Source: Leptospira ainlahdjerensis
GTDB taxonomy: Bacteria; Spirochaetota; Leptospiria; Leptospirales; Leptospiraceae
Direction of reading: 5' to 3'
Assembly (NCBI RefSeq): GCF_016919175.1
Contig: NZ_JAFFPU010000027.1
Span: forward strand, 1-30,493
Length of the DNA stretch: 30,493 nucleotides
The position numbers and the translations under genes were made by a program. This document shows positions 1-9,805 of the stretch, piece by piece. The number at the start of each line of letters is the position of its first letter. The first letter of the stretch is position 1. The notes under the pieces are model-generated. The model had not been told where the DNA came from. It was given only the letters and a program-made list of their open reading frames with translations, and searched no databases.

Positions 1-303
1 CCTTCCCTGACCTTTGCCGAACTTCTCCTGCATGAGCTCGTCTCCGAAAACGCGGGCTCCCGTCCCGCAGTCGATCCCGATTCTTCTTCCCGAAGAAAGG
101 ACAACGGAAACGCACGTAGTATTACCGCCCACTACGTGAGTGAGATACGGTGGAAGTGTGGAAATAAATTTCTCGATATCGGAAAGGACGTTCGGATTTC
201 CATCCCGGACGATTTCCAGGACTTGAACGAGCTTTTGTATGTATTCCGTAGTCCGGAGAGGGGCGGAAATCGAACCTCGAGTTCCGTAAAGCTGGATGAT
301 CAC
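1..303 (-). CDS. Metallo-beta-lactamase-fold hydrolase, N-terminal part (runs off left edge)
   Basis: Only the first ~101 residues lie in the window; the C-terminal remainder is beyond position 1. The visible part begins with a strand and turn reading QLYGTRGSISAP, then GGNTTCVSVVLSSGRR and IDCGTGARVFGDEL. This is the usual opening of small MBL-fold hydrolases of the PhnP/RNase Z-like type, in which a GTRGS turn is followed by GGNT(S/T)C and a D-GTG strand. The HxHxDH zinc motif would come later and cannot be checked. The start is the GTG at 303-301: the frame upstream hits TGA with no ATG in between, and only a weak ribosome site is present. It diverges from the rhomboid gene at 410 and they share a spacer of about 100 bp. 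The substrate is unknown; the fold call is fairly secure. Confidence 0.8.
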   Translation of the reverse strand, partial: MIIQLYGTRGSISAPLRTTEYIQKLVQVLEIVRDGNPNVLSDIEKFISTLPPYLTHVVGGNTTCVSVVLSSGRRIGIDCGTGARVFGDELMQEKFGKGQGR

Positions 304-409
304 CTTGAACCCAGGATTTCCATCTCGTACATTCTGTCAAAGAGAAGAGAGGTTAGAAAATTCGTTTTACGGTTGTCTCCCGAATTCTTAGGAGAAATCA
401 TGTTCCCCT

Positions 410-1228
410 ATGACTGGAATCTACAATCGGATCGGGCCGGAGCTGACTCCCGTAGTTCGAATTCTCTTGATCTTAAACGGGAGCGTTTTTGCGATTCAAC
501 TCCTCCTTTCTTGGACGATCGGAGATTATCTCACCCTCTACTTCGGATTAACGCCCGATCTAATCACACATCGTTATTTTGTATGGCAGTTCGTCACTTA
601 CGCATTCTTACATTCGGTTCAGAATTTCTTTCATATTCTGTTTAACATGTTTTCTCTCTGGATGTTCGGTTCCATTTTGGAAAGCCACTGGGGCGGAAAA
701 AACTTTCTGAAATTCTATCTTTTTTCCTGTTTTATGGGGGGATTCTTTCCTTGGACTCTTCATCTCTTGGGCTGGCACCAAGGGACGATCATCGGCGCCT
801 CCGGCGGGATCTACGGTCTTTTAGTCGCCTTTGCCTTGATTTGGCCGAATCAAGAATTGTTGTTTATGGGTTTTTTCCCGTTGAAGGCAAAATTTATGGT
901 CGTCATTTTGATGTTGGTCATCGCCTTTTCCGGTCCCGGAGGTAATATCGCGCACATGGCTCACGCGGGTGGAGCGATCGGCGGAGCCCTTTATTTCTTT
1001 TATTATAATAAACTTAAGTCCAAAATTCCAGTTTCATTTTCGTTGAGCCGTTATCTCCAAAAGAGAAAGATGAAAAAATGGCAAGAAGAGATGAATCGGA
1101 AGATTCATGTTCGAGAAGAAGTGGACCTTCTTTTGGATAAAATTTCAAAAAGCGGTATGGATTCTCTTTCCAGAAAAGAAAAGAAATTTTTAAAAGAAGC
1201 CTCGAGTCAGTATTCTTCGGAAGAATGA
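410..1228 (+). CDS. Rhomboid-family intramembrane serine protease
   Basis: 272 residues with about six membrane segments. The rhomboid hallmarks are in order: a loop-1/TM2 segment (FVWQFVTYAFLH, then HILFNMFSLWMFG), the catalytic serine in GASGGIYG (S131), and the catalytic histidine in AHMAHAGGAIGG (H185, with H182 one turn before). The tail from about residue 205 is cytoplasmic, highly charged and probably helical; it is outside the conserved core. Rhomboids cleave substrates within membrane segments; nothing here names the substrate. ATG at 410 is chosen because the frame is closed by TAG at 389 and GGAGA lies at 391-395. The ATG at 400 is in another frame that only shadows this gene. A weak hairpin and T-run overlap the stop codon. 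Confidence 0.92.
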   Translation: MTGIYNRIGPELTPVVRILLILNGSVFAIQLLLSWTIGDYLTLYFGLTPDLITHRYFVWQFVTYAFLHSVQNFFHILFNMFSLWMFGSILESHWGGKNFLKFYLFSCFMGGFFPWTLHLLGWHQGTIIGASGGIYGLLVAFALIWPNQELLFMGFFPLKAKFMVVILMLVIAFSGPGGNIAHMAHAGGAIGGALYFFYYNKLKSKIPVSFSLSRYLQKRKMKKWQEEMNRKIHVREEVDLLLDKISKSGMDSLSRKEKKFLKEASSQYSSEE

Positions 1229-1235
1229 TTTTTTT
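1212..1235 (+). terminator. Weak intrinsic terminator at the end of the rhomboid gene
   Basis: ATTCTT (1212-1217), a CGG loop and AAGAAT (1221-1226) form a six-pair AT-rich stem overlapping the stop codon, followed by a T-rich stretch to 1235. The stem is short, so termination may be leaky. A second small hairpin with a GAAA loop (1239-1254) follows without a T-run. Confidence 0.35.
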
Positions 1236-1336
1236 CGGTCTCGAGAAATCGAGAATGATTCATTCAAAATTGTTTCAAGAAGAATTTTGTAAAGACGATT
1301 TGTCGGAACAATTGAGAATCACGGGTTCGGTTCTAA

Positions 1337-1873
1337 GTAGGAACTCACACGTTTCTTTGAACAGAGAAGTCCGCTTTGATTTGAAAAAGTAGGAACTCAC
1401 ACATTTCTTTGAACAGGGAAGTCCGCTTTGATTTAAAAAAGTAGGAACTCACACGTTTCTTTGAACAGGGAAGTCCGCTTTGATTCGAAAAAGTAGGAAC
1501 TCACACGTTTCTTTGAACAGAGGAGTCCGCTTTGATTCGAAAAAGTAGGAACTCACACATTTCTTTGAACAGAGAAGTCCGCTTTGATTTGAAAAAGTAG
1601 GAACTCACACATTTCTTTGAACAGAGAAGTCCGCTTTGATTCGAAAAAGTAGGAACTCACACGTTTCTTTGAACAGAGAAGTCCACTTTGATTCGAAAAA
1701 GTAGGAACTCACACGTTTCTTTGGACAGAGAAGTCCACTTGGATTCGAAAAAGTAGGAACTCACACGTTTCTTTGAACAGAGAAGTCCGCTTTCATTCGA
1801 AAAAGTAGGAACTCACACGTTTCTTTGAACAGAGAAGTCCGCTTTCATTTGAAAAAGTAGGAACTCACACGTT
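1337..1873 (+). repeat. 52-bp tandem repeat array, 10.3 copies
   Basis: Units begin with GTAGGAACTCACAC at 1337, 1389, 1441, 1493, 1545, 1597, 1649, 1701, 1753, 1805 and 1857; the last is cut after 17 bases. The period is exactly 52 throughout. Units differ by scattered substitutions only (ACACG or ACACA; ACAGAG, ACAGGG or ACAGAGG; GATTTG, GATTCG or CATTCG), with no length change. The array fills the spacer between the rhomboid gene and the lipoate-ligase-family gene and ends about 60 bp before that gene's ATG. No reading frame through it resembles a protein. The uniform period and the absence of variable spacers make it a minisatellite, not a CRISPR array. Copy number is likely to vary between strains. 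Confidence 0.97.
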
Positions 1874-1935
1874 GTCCCTCTTCACAAACCGATTGCAAAA
1901 AAAAAGAAGAGAAAGAAACTGCAAGAAAAGAGCCA

Positions 1936-2784
<849 letters not shown>

Positions 2785-2831
2785 TCGGGTTCCATTCTAC
2801 TTCATTAATCCGTTAGAAAAGAAGGGCCACG

Positions 2832-4079
<1,248 letters not shown>

Positions 4080-4107
4080 AGGATTTTTTCCTCTGAGAAT
4101 TCAAAAA

Positions 4108-4134
4108 GGCGCTCCAGGAGGAGCGTCTTTTTTT
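4108..4134 (+). terminator. Intrinsic terminator of glyA
   Basis: GGCGCTCC (4108-4115) pairs with GGAGCGTC (4119-4126), with one G-U pair, around a three- to four-base loop. An uninterrupted run of eight T follows (4127-4134). This is a textbook rho-independent terminator about 30 bp after the glyA stop. Confidence 0.92.
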
Positions 4135-4194
4135 ATTTTGAAATCGTTTTGAAAATCCTCGAAAAAAAAATCTGGTCTTTATAGAGTTGGGATC

Positions 4195-4287
4195 CTGTGT
4201 GAGAGTTCCCACACAGTACGTTGCATCCGCTGTCTCGTGAAAAACGGAGTTCTTTTCTATCAGTCAAAACTGTGAGAGTTCCCACAC
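4195..4287. repeat. Two near-identical imperfect palindromes, GTGAGAGTTCCCACAC
   Basis: The word GTGAGAGTTCCCACAC occurs twice in the glyA/ATPase spacer: at about 4199-4214, flanked by CTGT and AG so the outer arms pair CTGTGT with ACACAG, and at about 4270-4285. Its complement, GTGTGGGAACTCTCAC, resembles the head of the 52-bp tandem unit (GTAGGAACTCACAC). The rest of the 4135-4456 spacer shows only AT-rich sequence and a small GGAATC/GATTCC hairpin at 4355-4369. Confidence 0.7.
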
Positions 4288-4456
4288 CGACGGATTCTAA
4301 TAGAAAAATTAAAAAAACCAAAGCATTCATCCTCGCGGATTCTGGCTTTCGGTTGGAATCCCGGATTCCGATCTTATAAGACATATTTTCGAATTATCAT
4401 TTTCTTCATCCTACATTTTGCTTTACAAATTTATACTTATCATTAGAATAGTATTT

Positions 4457-5095
4457 ATGTTTTTGGAAACGGCAACACTACCGTCTTCCGGCGCGAACCT
4501 CTATCAACCCGTTCTTTCATGGAATCGAAAGGGTTTGAGTATGCTCACAGGGATGTCCGGAATTTATCGACTCGCGCTTCAGTGGGAATACGCGTTTGCA
4601 GTTTCGGGTTTTAAAGTTTTCAACCTGGATTGTGCGATTCGTTTTAATCCATTCGTGATCACCGAAGAAACGAGAAAGAGAAGAATTCCTCCCGAATCCT
4701 TACTTGAAAACATTTTGGTCCAAAGAGCCTTTACTCCGTATCAAATCTTGGATGCGTTAAGAGCCATCGCAGACAAAAGATTACCCGATACGATCTACTT
4801 TCTTCTGGCCCCTTGCAAACAATTCTTCGACGGAGACGTTCAAGAAGAAGAAGGAAGATTTCTCTTGGATAAGATGCTCTTGATTTTGGAAACAATTCAT
4901 TCAAAAAATATTCCGATCCTTGTGATCGAATCCATGAAATACAAACATCCTACTTTCCAAAATTTTTTTCCGAAATTGGCCGCAGCCTCATCGGATCTCT
5001 GGGAACTAAAAATCGAAAATCAACTTTCTTATCTCAAAGTAAGAAAGAAGTCGATTCCTTCCGTTCAATCTTTGGAAGAAAACATAGAGGTATAA
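4457..5095 (+). CDS. Degenerate RecA/RadA-like ATPase, first gene of the PolB unit
   Basis: 212 residues from the ATG at 4457; a TTG at 4418 is possible but adds an unlikely leader. The pattern is that of the RecA/Rad51 core. A P-loop-like turn reads LTGMSGIYRLALQ and is followed by a helix and a strand ending FNLDCAIRFNP. Next comes ENILVQRAFTPYQILDAL, like the Rad51 segment after Walker A, and then a Walker B-like strand TIYFLLAP with FFDGDV. The P-loop lacks the GK(S/T) signature, so ATP hydrolysis is doubtful. Eight bases separate its stop from the next gene, and a family B polymerase follows. By analogy with ImuA beside ImuB-DnaE2 it may be a RecA-interacting accessory factor; that is inference. 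The name rests on pattern, not on a database match. Confidence 0.6.
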   Translation: MFLETATLPSSGANLYQPVLSWNRKGLSMLTGMSGIYRLALQWEYAFAVSGFKVFNLDCAIRFNPFVITEETRKRRIPPESLLENILVQRAFTPYQILDALRAIADKRLPDTIYFLLAPCKQFFDGDVQEEEGRFLLDKMLLILETIHSKNIPILVIESMKYKHPTFQNFFPKLAAASSDLWELKIENQLSYLKVRKKSIPSVQSLEENIEV

Positions 5096-5103
5096 AAGTA
5101 ATT

Positions 5104-5373
5104 ATGGGCAGAACCGTCACCCCGTATTCCAGACAAATGCAACAGGTAGAATCGGGACTTCTTGAGTTTCGACGCGGGCTTCGAAAACCGGACCAAGAAA
5201 TTTTCGATGATTTAATACGAACCGCGAAGTTGCAGGTGCAAGCCGGAGTTATGGCATCGGCGCCCTACCCGATCGACACGATGCTTTTGACAATGATGAT
5301 CGATCTCAAAAAAGAATTACAAAAATTAAAACAAGAAATGAGTGCAGTCAAGGTTTCGAAAGGAGATGGCTGA
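5104..5373 (+). CDS. Small helical protein of the PolB unit
   Basis: 89 residues. It opens MGRTVTPYSRQM, continues with an amphipathic helix containing EFRRGLRKPDQEIFDDLIRTA, and ends in a coiled-coil-like stretch LKKELQKLKQEM (about residues 68-80). No catalytic motif or membrane segment is seen. I recall short proteins with the same MGRT-x-x-Y opening and FRRALR motif near B-family polymerase genes in haloarchaea and some bacteria (annotated as a DUF); this is from memory and unverified. It sits 8 bp after the RecA-like gene and overlaps the polymerase start by 8 bp, so translational coupling is likely. A scaffold or loader role for the polymerase is a guess. Confidence 0.75.
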   Translation: MGRTVTPYSRQMQQVESGLLEFRRGLRKPDQEIFDDLIRTAKLQVQAGVMASAPYPIDTMLLTMMIDLKKELQKLKQEMSAVKVSKGDG

Positions 5374-7717
5374 ACCGAATCAAATAGAAGGAACTCTATT
5401 CGATATTTATCATATAGAAGACAGAATCCATCTGTGGGTTCTGAATGAAAAAGGAGAATCCTCCCTTTTTTACGACTTTTATCAACCCGTCATTTACGCC
5501 AGAGGAGAAGAACCCATTCTCAAAAAACTGGTACAAAGATTATACGAACTCAAGGCGCTTGCGGAAATCCCCGTTTACGAAGAAAAAAAACTCTTCTATG
5601 AAAATCAAACGGTTTCTGTTTTAAAACTAACGATCTCTCGGCCTTCCATTTTGTCCAAGGTCTCCAGAAAACTCTACGCCCTTTACGGAAAATTCGACAT
5701 ATTTCATTCGGACATCGAAGTACCGACGAACTATCTAGTGGAAAAAAAATTGTTCCCCTTGTGTAAATTAAAACTCTCCTACACGGAAGAAAGGGACGGC
5801 AAAAAAATTCAAGAGATCCGGGCTCTGGATAATATCACGGACTTAGACTATGAGGTTCCTAAGTTCAAAATTCTTTCTATGACACTTTCTCAAAGTCATA
5901 GAATCGAGATGAGAAAAAATTCGCTCATCCTCAAAACGCGCGAAAATTCCTGGGAATTTTCCGGTTCCAATCCTAAAGAACTTCTTTATCAGATCGATCG
6001 TCTTCTCAAACAAGAGGATCCCGATATTATACTTTCCTCATATGGAGACCAGATCATCTTTCCTTATCTTTTTTCCCAATCTCAGAAACTAAAAATTTTT
6101 CCGGCCTTTGATAGAGATTCCGCAAGCCCCATCCGTAGAAAAATTCAGACCAAGGGGACGAGTTTTAACACATACGGTACGATCGTGTTTCGAGCGGCTT
6201 CCTATCCTCTTTTCGGACGTTGGCATATCGACTCAGAAAACAGTTTCGTTCACAAGGAAGCGGATCTTCTGGGGATTGTCGAATTGGCAAGACTCTCCCG
6301 TCTTCCGATTCAAAAAATGGCGAGGGCTTCCACGGGAAAAGCTCTCACCGCAATTGAAACGGACGTAGCGTTAAGAAGAGGTTATCTCGTTCCTTGGCAG
6401 AAGAGCGCGATCGAATCTCCTAAAACGGCTCTCCAACTTTTAGAAGCGGACAAAGGCGGACTTGTATTTCAGCCGGACATTACGTTCGGAATGACGGCGG
6501 AAAACGTAGCACAGTTGGACTTCGCACAGATGTATCCGAGCATCATGGTTCTTCACAATATCTCTCCCGAATGTGTCAACTGCTCTTGCTGCGAAAACGA
6601 TCCAACAACCCCCGTCGTTCCAGGGTTGGGATATAAGATCTGCAAACGCAGAAACGGAATCGTATCGGAGGCCTTAAAACACGTTTTAGAGCGGAGAAAA
6701 TATTATAAATCCATTATAAAGAATACCGCCGACCAAAGAAAACTTTTCGAATCCGGACTTAAACAATCCAGTTTAAAATGGATGCTCGTCACTTCTTTCG
6801 GATATCTCGGCTATAGAAACGCGAAGTTCGGAAGACTGGAAAGTCACGAGAGTGTAAACGCATTTGCGAGAGAAAAACTTCTGGCCGCAAAGGAAATTTC
6901 AGAAGAAAGGGGTTACGTTTTTCTTCACGCGATTACGGACAGTCTCTTTATACGCAAAGAGGATTCTTCTCCTTTTTTGCAGGATGAATTGGATTCTCTC
7001 TGCGCCGAAATCACGGCGAAAACTTCCGTAAGAATCGATGTGGACGGAATTTATACGTGGCTTTTATTTCCTTCTTCGAGTCAAGATCCGAAGATGCCGG
7101 TCGCAAACCGATATATGGGAAGATTTACCACCGGAAACTTAAAGTGTCGAGGAATCGGTTCTAGAAGAAAGGACATCCCTATTTTTATCAGAAACGCTCA
7201 AAAAGAAATGTTAGACTGGATGCGTGAGAAAGTCACGATTCAAGAATTGATCGATTCAGAGAATGAAATTTTACAAATCTTCGATCGTTACGACTATAAA
7301 CTCAGATCCGAACAAGTTCCTCTGGAAGAACTTTTGGTTCGAAGATCGACTTCGAAGGATTTGGAGGAATACGAAGTACATGGGGCCGCTTCCCTTTCAC
7401 TTCTCCATCTCAAAGAATTAGGAATCGAAGTGCAAGCCGGCGAAAAAATTCGTTACTTAGTACTAAATCGAAATTCAAAAAGTAAGGATCAGTGGTATCT
7501 CCCCGAAGAAGCGCTTCCGATTTTTAAACGGAAGAATAAAAAAATCCACTGGGACAAAGCGTATTATCGCAAACTTCTGACTAACGTTTTTAGGGAGATC
7601 TGGTCCGAATTCGCCTCTTTTAAGGATTTTAATTCCCTGATAGACGAACAAAGATGGCTTCCCTTTGAAGATAGTTACTGGGAAGAATATCAAAAATTCT
7701 TAATATACAAAAATTGA
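5366..7717 (+). CDS. Family B DNA polymerase, exonuclease motifs lost, PolB2-like
   Basis: 783 residues from ATG 5366. Polymerase motif A is LDFAQMYPSI (D385), motif B is LKWMLVTSFGYLGY, and motif C is HAITDS (D525). The first aspartate of the usual DTDS is thus Ile523. The 3'-5' exonuclease region is present in outline but its acids are gone: the Exo I strand reads FKILSMTLSQ where D-I-E is expected, and the Exo II stretch after DPDIIL reads SSYGDQIIFPY instead of N-x-x-x-F-D. A cysteine cluster (C403, C406, C408, C409, C426) follows motif A. This pattern resembles the PolB2 group of Archaea and some bacteria; one archaeal member has been linked to lesion bypass. The start is uncertain: AAAGGAG abuts the ATG with no spacing, and GTG 5342 would add eight residues. 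It overlaps the upstream small gene, so the three genes form one unit. Confidence 0.93.
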   Translation: MAEPNQIEGTLFDIYHIEDRIHLWVLNEKGESSLFYDFYQPVIYARGEEPILKKLVQRLYELKALAEIPVYEEKKLFYENQTVSVLKLTISRPSILSKVSRKLYALYGKFDIFHSDIEVPTNYLVEKKLFPLCKLKLSYTEERDGKKIQEIRALDNITDLDYEVPKFKILSMTLSQSHRIEMRKNSLILKTRENSWEFSGSNPKELLYQIDRLLKQEDPDIILSSYGDQIIFPYLFSQSQKLKIFPAFDRDSASPIRRKIQTKGTSFNTYGTIVFRAASYPLFGRWHIDSENSFVHKEADLLGIVELARLSRLPIQKMARASTGKALTAIETDVALRRGYLVPWQKSAIESPKTALQLLEADKGGLVFQPDITFGMTAENVAQLDFAQMYPSIMVLHNISPECVNCSCCENDPTTPVVPGLGYKICKRRNGIVSEALKHVLERRKYYKSIIKNTADQRKLFESGLKQSSLKWMLVTSFGYLGYRNAKFGRLESHESVNAFAREKLLAAKEISEERGYVFLHAITDSLFIRKEDSSPFLQDELDSLCAEITAKTSVRIDVDGIYTWLLFPSSSQDPKMPVANRYMGRFTTGNLKCRGIGSRRKDIPIFIRNAQKEMLDWMREKVTIQELIDSENEILQIFDRYDYKLRSEQVPLEELLVRRSTSKDLEEYEVHGAASLSLLHLKELGIEVQAGEKIRYLVLNRNSKSKDQWYLPEEALPIFKRKNKKIHWDKAYYRKLLTNVFREIWSEFASFKDFNSLIDEQRWLPFEDSYWEEYQKFLIYKN

Positions 7718-7794
7718 TCATCCAAATACGCGGACCCGAATTCTCAGATTTCGTATTAAACTTTCTCTAATGATACGGACTGGATTCTTATATT

Positions 7795-8331
7795 CTATCT
7801 TATAAAAGAAGGGATCCAGCCAACACTCTCGAAAACGATCAGCGTTCCTCCGATAAAAAAGCCTGCAAGAAAGAATCGATAACTCCAGCGAATGAACCGA
7901 TACTTCGTAAAGTAGATACTCCTTCCCATCTGATAGATATCAAAAGAGATTGCCTTGTAAAGCGACGCATCTGTTTCCAAAGATGATTCCATATTCTTAA
8001 AAAAAGTTTCTTCGTCTTCGTTCGCGAAATCGCCGAAAAACAAAGGGTTTTTTCTTTTTACCTTAGCCTGGTTTGAAAACGGCATCACCGCGAAAATCGC
8101 CAAAGACGCCGCGACTGCGATAAAAGCCATCAAGATGATCATTCCAGTCACATAGGTTCCGCGCTGAAGAAATCCAAGGGCTAAAGAAAGAATCACGAAG
8201 GACGCCGCGATCAGAATATTGGCTTTCTGATCCGCCATGAGGCTCAACTGTACATGGTGTTGGTGAACGGTTCTAAGTAGATAATCTACGGAGGATCTGG
8301 CTCTTGTTGTGGAAAAGTATTCTGACTGCAT
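7795..8331 (-). CDS. DUF5706 membrane protein, Pycsar-effector (PycTM) type
   Basis: 178 residues. The N-terminal helix contains LLRTVHQHHVQLSLMADQKANILIAASFVILSL, the signature of the PycTM/DUF5706 family (an ADxKA motif running into the first membrane helix). Membrane segments lie at about residues 38-55, 61-85 and 152-170. Between the second and third is a soluble part rich in Phe, Glu and Asp with FFGDFANEDEETFF. In Pycsar phage defence such proteins sense cCMP or cUMP made by a nucleotidyl cyclase and damage the inner membrane. No cyclase gene is visible nearby, so this copy may be an orphan, act with a distant cyclase, or serve another purpose. It converges with the polymerase gene; 77 bp separate their ends. 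ATG 8331 lacks a clear ribosome site. Confidence 0.8.
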   Translation of the reverse strand: MQSEYFSTTRARSSVDYLLRTVHQHHVQLSLMADQKANILIAASFVILSLALGFLQRGTYVTGMIILMAFIAVAASLAIFAVMPFSNQAKVKRKNPLFFGDFANEDEETFFKNMESSLETDASLYKAISFDIYQMGRSIYFTKYRFIRWSYRFFLAGFFIGGTLIVFESVGWIPSFIR

Positions 8332-8874
8332 TTTGGGGATATCTCAAGCCAAGGTCAGAGACCCGAGTAAATTCGAAAATCAGTTTCCAATCAACCGAGC
8401 CGAATTTTTTATCTTTGAATGATACCAAAATGCGAAAAAAATCTGCCGCCATTCACCACAACAACAGCAGACCCAAAAATGGAGAAGCTTTGAATGAAAA
8501 ATTCCGATTCCAGAGGACAAAGTAAAAAAGTTATATCCCGATCAAAATATAAAATCGTTAAGACCGGCGTTTGGAATCGATAGCAGTTCCGCATATCCCC
8601 AAATACGAAACGACTATGGATCCAAAGTTCATTTTTTTCGAGATATTCTAGACGATTTACGGATGGAAAACTCTTTGGCTCCGATCCATAAATTAAAATC
8701 ACACGATTCACTTCAAAAGTTTTATAAATATAAGAATTGAATTTACTCGTTTGTCCGGAAATATCTCGTTTCAAATCGAACTCCATCATTTTATCATAAA
8801 AACCAATGGAAGCAAATTCCGTCGTTCCTTAGAATGGAGTTCTACTTCCCCATACAAGGAACTTGAATCCGATT
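8332..8874. other. Gene-poor spacer with uncertain coding content
   Basis: 543 bp between the DUF5706 and LytTR genes. A minus-strand frame of 126 codons (8789-8409) fits the direction of its neighbours, but it has a poor ribosome site and a composition I do not find protein-like. On the plus strand two open stretches read somewhat like protein in different frames: about 8525-8738 ending YKYKN, and about 8700-8960 containing IRIEFTRLSGNISFQIEL. Neither has a good start. This could be a decayed gene with a frameshift near 8735, or simply noncoding DNA. No terminator or site stands out. Confidence 0.4.
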
Positions 8875-9576
8875 TTAAATCCCGGAAAGATAAATGCGGC
8901 TCACAGGAACCTGACTTTTCTCCTCGTCTTTCATATAAGCTACGTGAGAACCGCCGCTAAAATATTCTATATGCGCCAAATATTCCATATTGATTATATA
9001 CTGTTTGTGAACTCTTCTGAATTTTCCGAAGGAAAGTTTGGGCTCTATATCCTTTAGAGTTCCTATCACTTCGATTCCGTCGTCAACGGTATGCAAAACA
9101 GAGTGTTTTCCATTGGATGAAATATAAACGATGTTGGCATAGGTAACGAAAACGTTTCGATCCACACCTTTGAATTTGGTCCCATAGTCGTGAATGGAAA
9201 CTTCCTTCTCGGCGGCAAGTTTCTCGTAAGCCCGGTCCAAAGCCTTGTAAAATCTTTCCGGACTGATCGGCTTCGTCACGTAATCCAGGTTTCCGAAGTC
9301 GTAAGCGGTGATCGCATTCCCCTCGTAACCAGTTACGGATATCGTGATCGGCGGTTCGTTCAACTCTTTAAGAATGTCGAAGCCGTTTGTATCGGGAAGT
9401 TCTATGTCCAGAAGCAAAAGATCGACCTTGTTCTCCGATAAAAAACTTAATGCTTCGGATCCGTTGTCGAAAGATCCGACGACTTCAAACTTTCCGTGAC
9501 TTTCGACTTCTTTTTTTATGAATTCATTTACTACAAAATCATCTTCGACGATCACAGTTTTAAAAAGTTTTCCCAT
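8875..9576 (-). CDS. LytTR-family response regulator
   Basis: 233 residues. The receiver domain (about 5-122) has the acidic pair E11-D12-D13, phospho-acceptor D57 in LLLLDIELP, T82 in SVTGYEG and K102 in YVTKPIS. The C-terminal LytTR DNA-binding domain (about 130-233) carries NIVYISSNGKHSVLHT, FRRVHKQYIINMEYLAHIE and a final VPVSRIYL strand. Such regulators bind pairs of direct repeats about two helical turns apart. The divergent spacer to its right holds two such pairs (9680/9701 and 9812/9833). No kinase is adjacent; the LytS-type kinase at 13427-14332 is the obvious partner and has a similar pair in its own promoter region. ATG 9576 was taken; it is the first start before the receiver domain. 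Confidence 0.93.
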   Translation of the reverse strand: MGKLFKTVIVEDDFVVNEFIKKEVESHGKFEVVGSFDNGSEALSFLSENKVDLLLLDIELPDTNGFDILKELNEPPITISVTGYEGNAITAYDFGNLDYVTKPISPERFYKALDRAYEKLAAEKEVSIHDYGTKFKGVDRNVFVTYANIVYISSNGKHSVLHTVDDGIEVIGTLKDIEPKLSFGKFRRVHKQYIINMEYLAHIEYFSGGSHVAYMKDEEKSQVPVSRIYLSGI

Positions 9577-9673
9577 CTCGATTTACCCTAATGCCGTTTC
9601 ATATCCTGCAAGATATCTTCTCTATATTTATAAAACGAGACCTCTTGTCCATTCGTTTAATAAAACGACAGCC

Positions 9674-9708
9674 CCGTTTCATGCCTCATTTCATACAGTT
9701 CATTCCCT
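9674..9708 (+). promoter_or_regulatory. Candidate LytTR binding site, pair A
   Basis: Two copies of a 14-base motif with CAT(T/G)CC at the centre start at 9674 (CCGTTTCATGCCTC) and 9695 (ACAGTTCATTCCCT), exactly 21 bp apart. ACAGTTCAT at 9695 fits the published LytTR half-site pattern (T/A)(A/C)(C/A)GTTN(A/G)(T/G). The pair lies about 100 bp upstream of the LytTR gene and about 280 bp upstream of the DUF1566 lipoprotein gene. Confidence 0.6.
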
Positions 9709-9805
9709 AAAAGAAAAACCGTTCAAAATAATGGAAGCGGTTTGTAGTTCCTCCAGAGTCAAACGGACCCTCTTTTACATACCGATTCTTTCAAAAGAAC
9801 GGCCC

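Noticed and set aside
136..645. 169-codon plus-strand ORF over the left edge genes
   Set aside because: It lies antisense to the metallo-hydrolase gene and out of frame with the rhomboid gene; its translation has no protein character.
1337..1873. CRISPR array
   Set aside because: The whole 52-bp period is near-identical from unit to unit; there are no unique spacers and no cas genes nearby.
5366..7717. Phage or casposon replicative polymerase
   Set aside because: No terminal protein, integrase, Cas1 or structural genes are near, and the motif pattern fits the cellular PolB2-like group better.
8409..8789. 126-codon minus-strand ORF as a gene between two same-strand genes
   Set aside because: Direction and spacing fit, but the ribosome site is poor and the translation is not convincing; kept only as part of an uncertain spacer.
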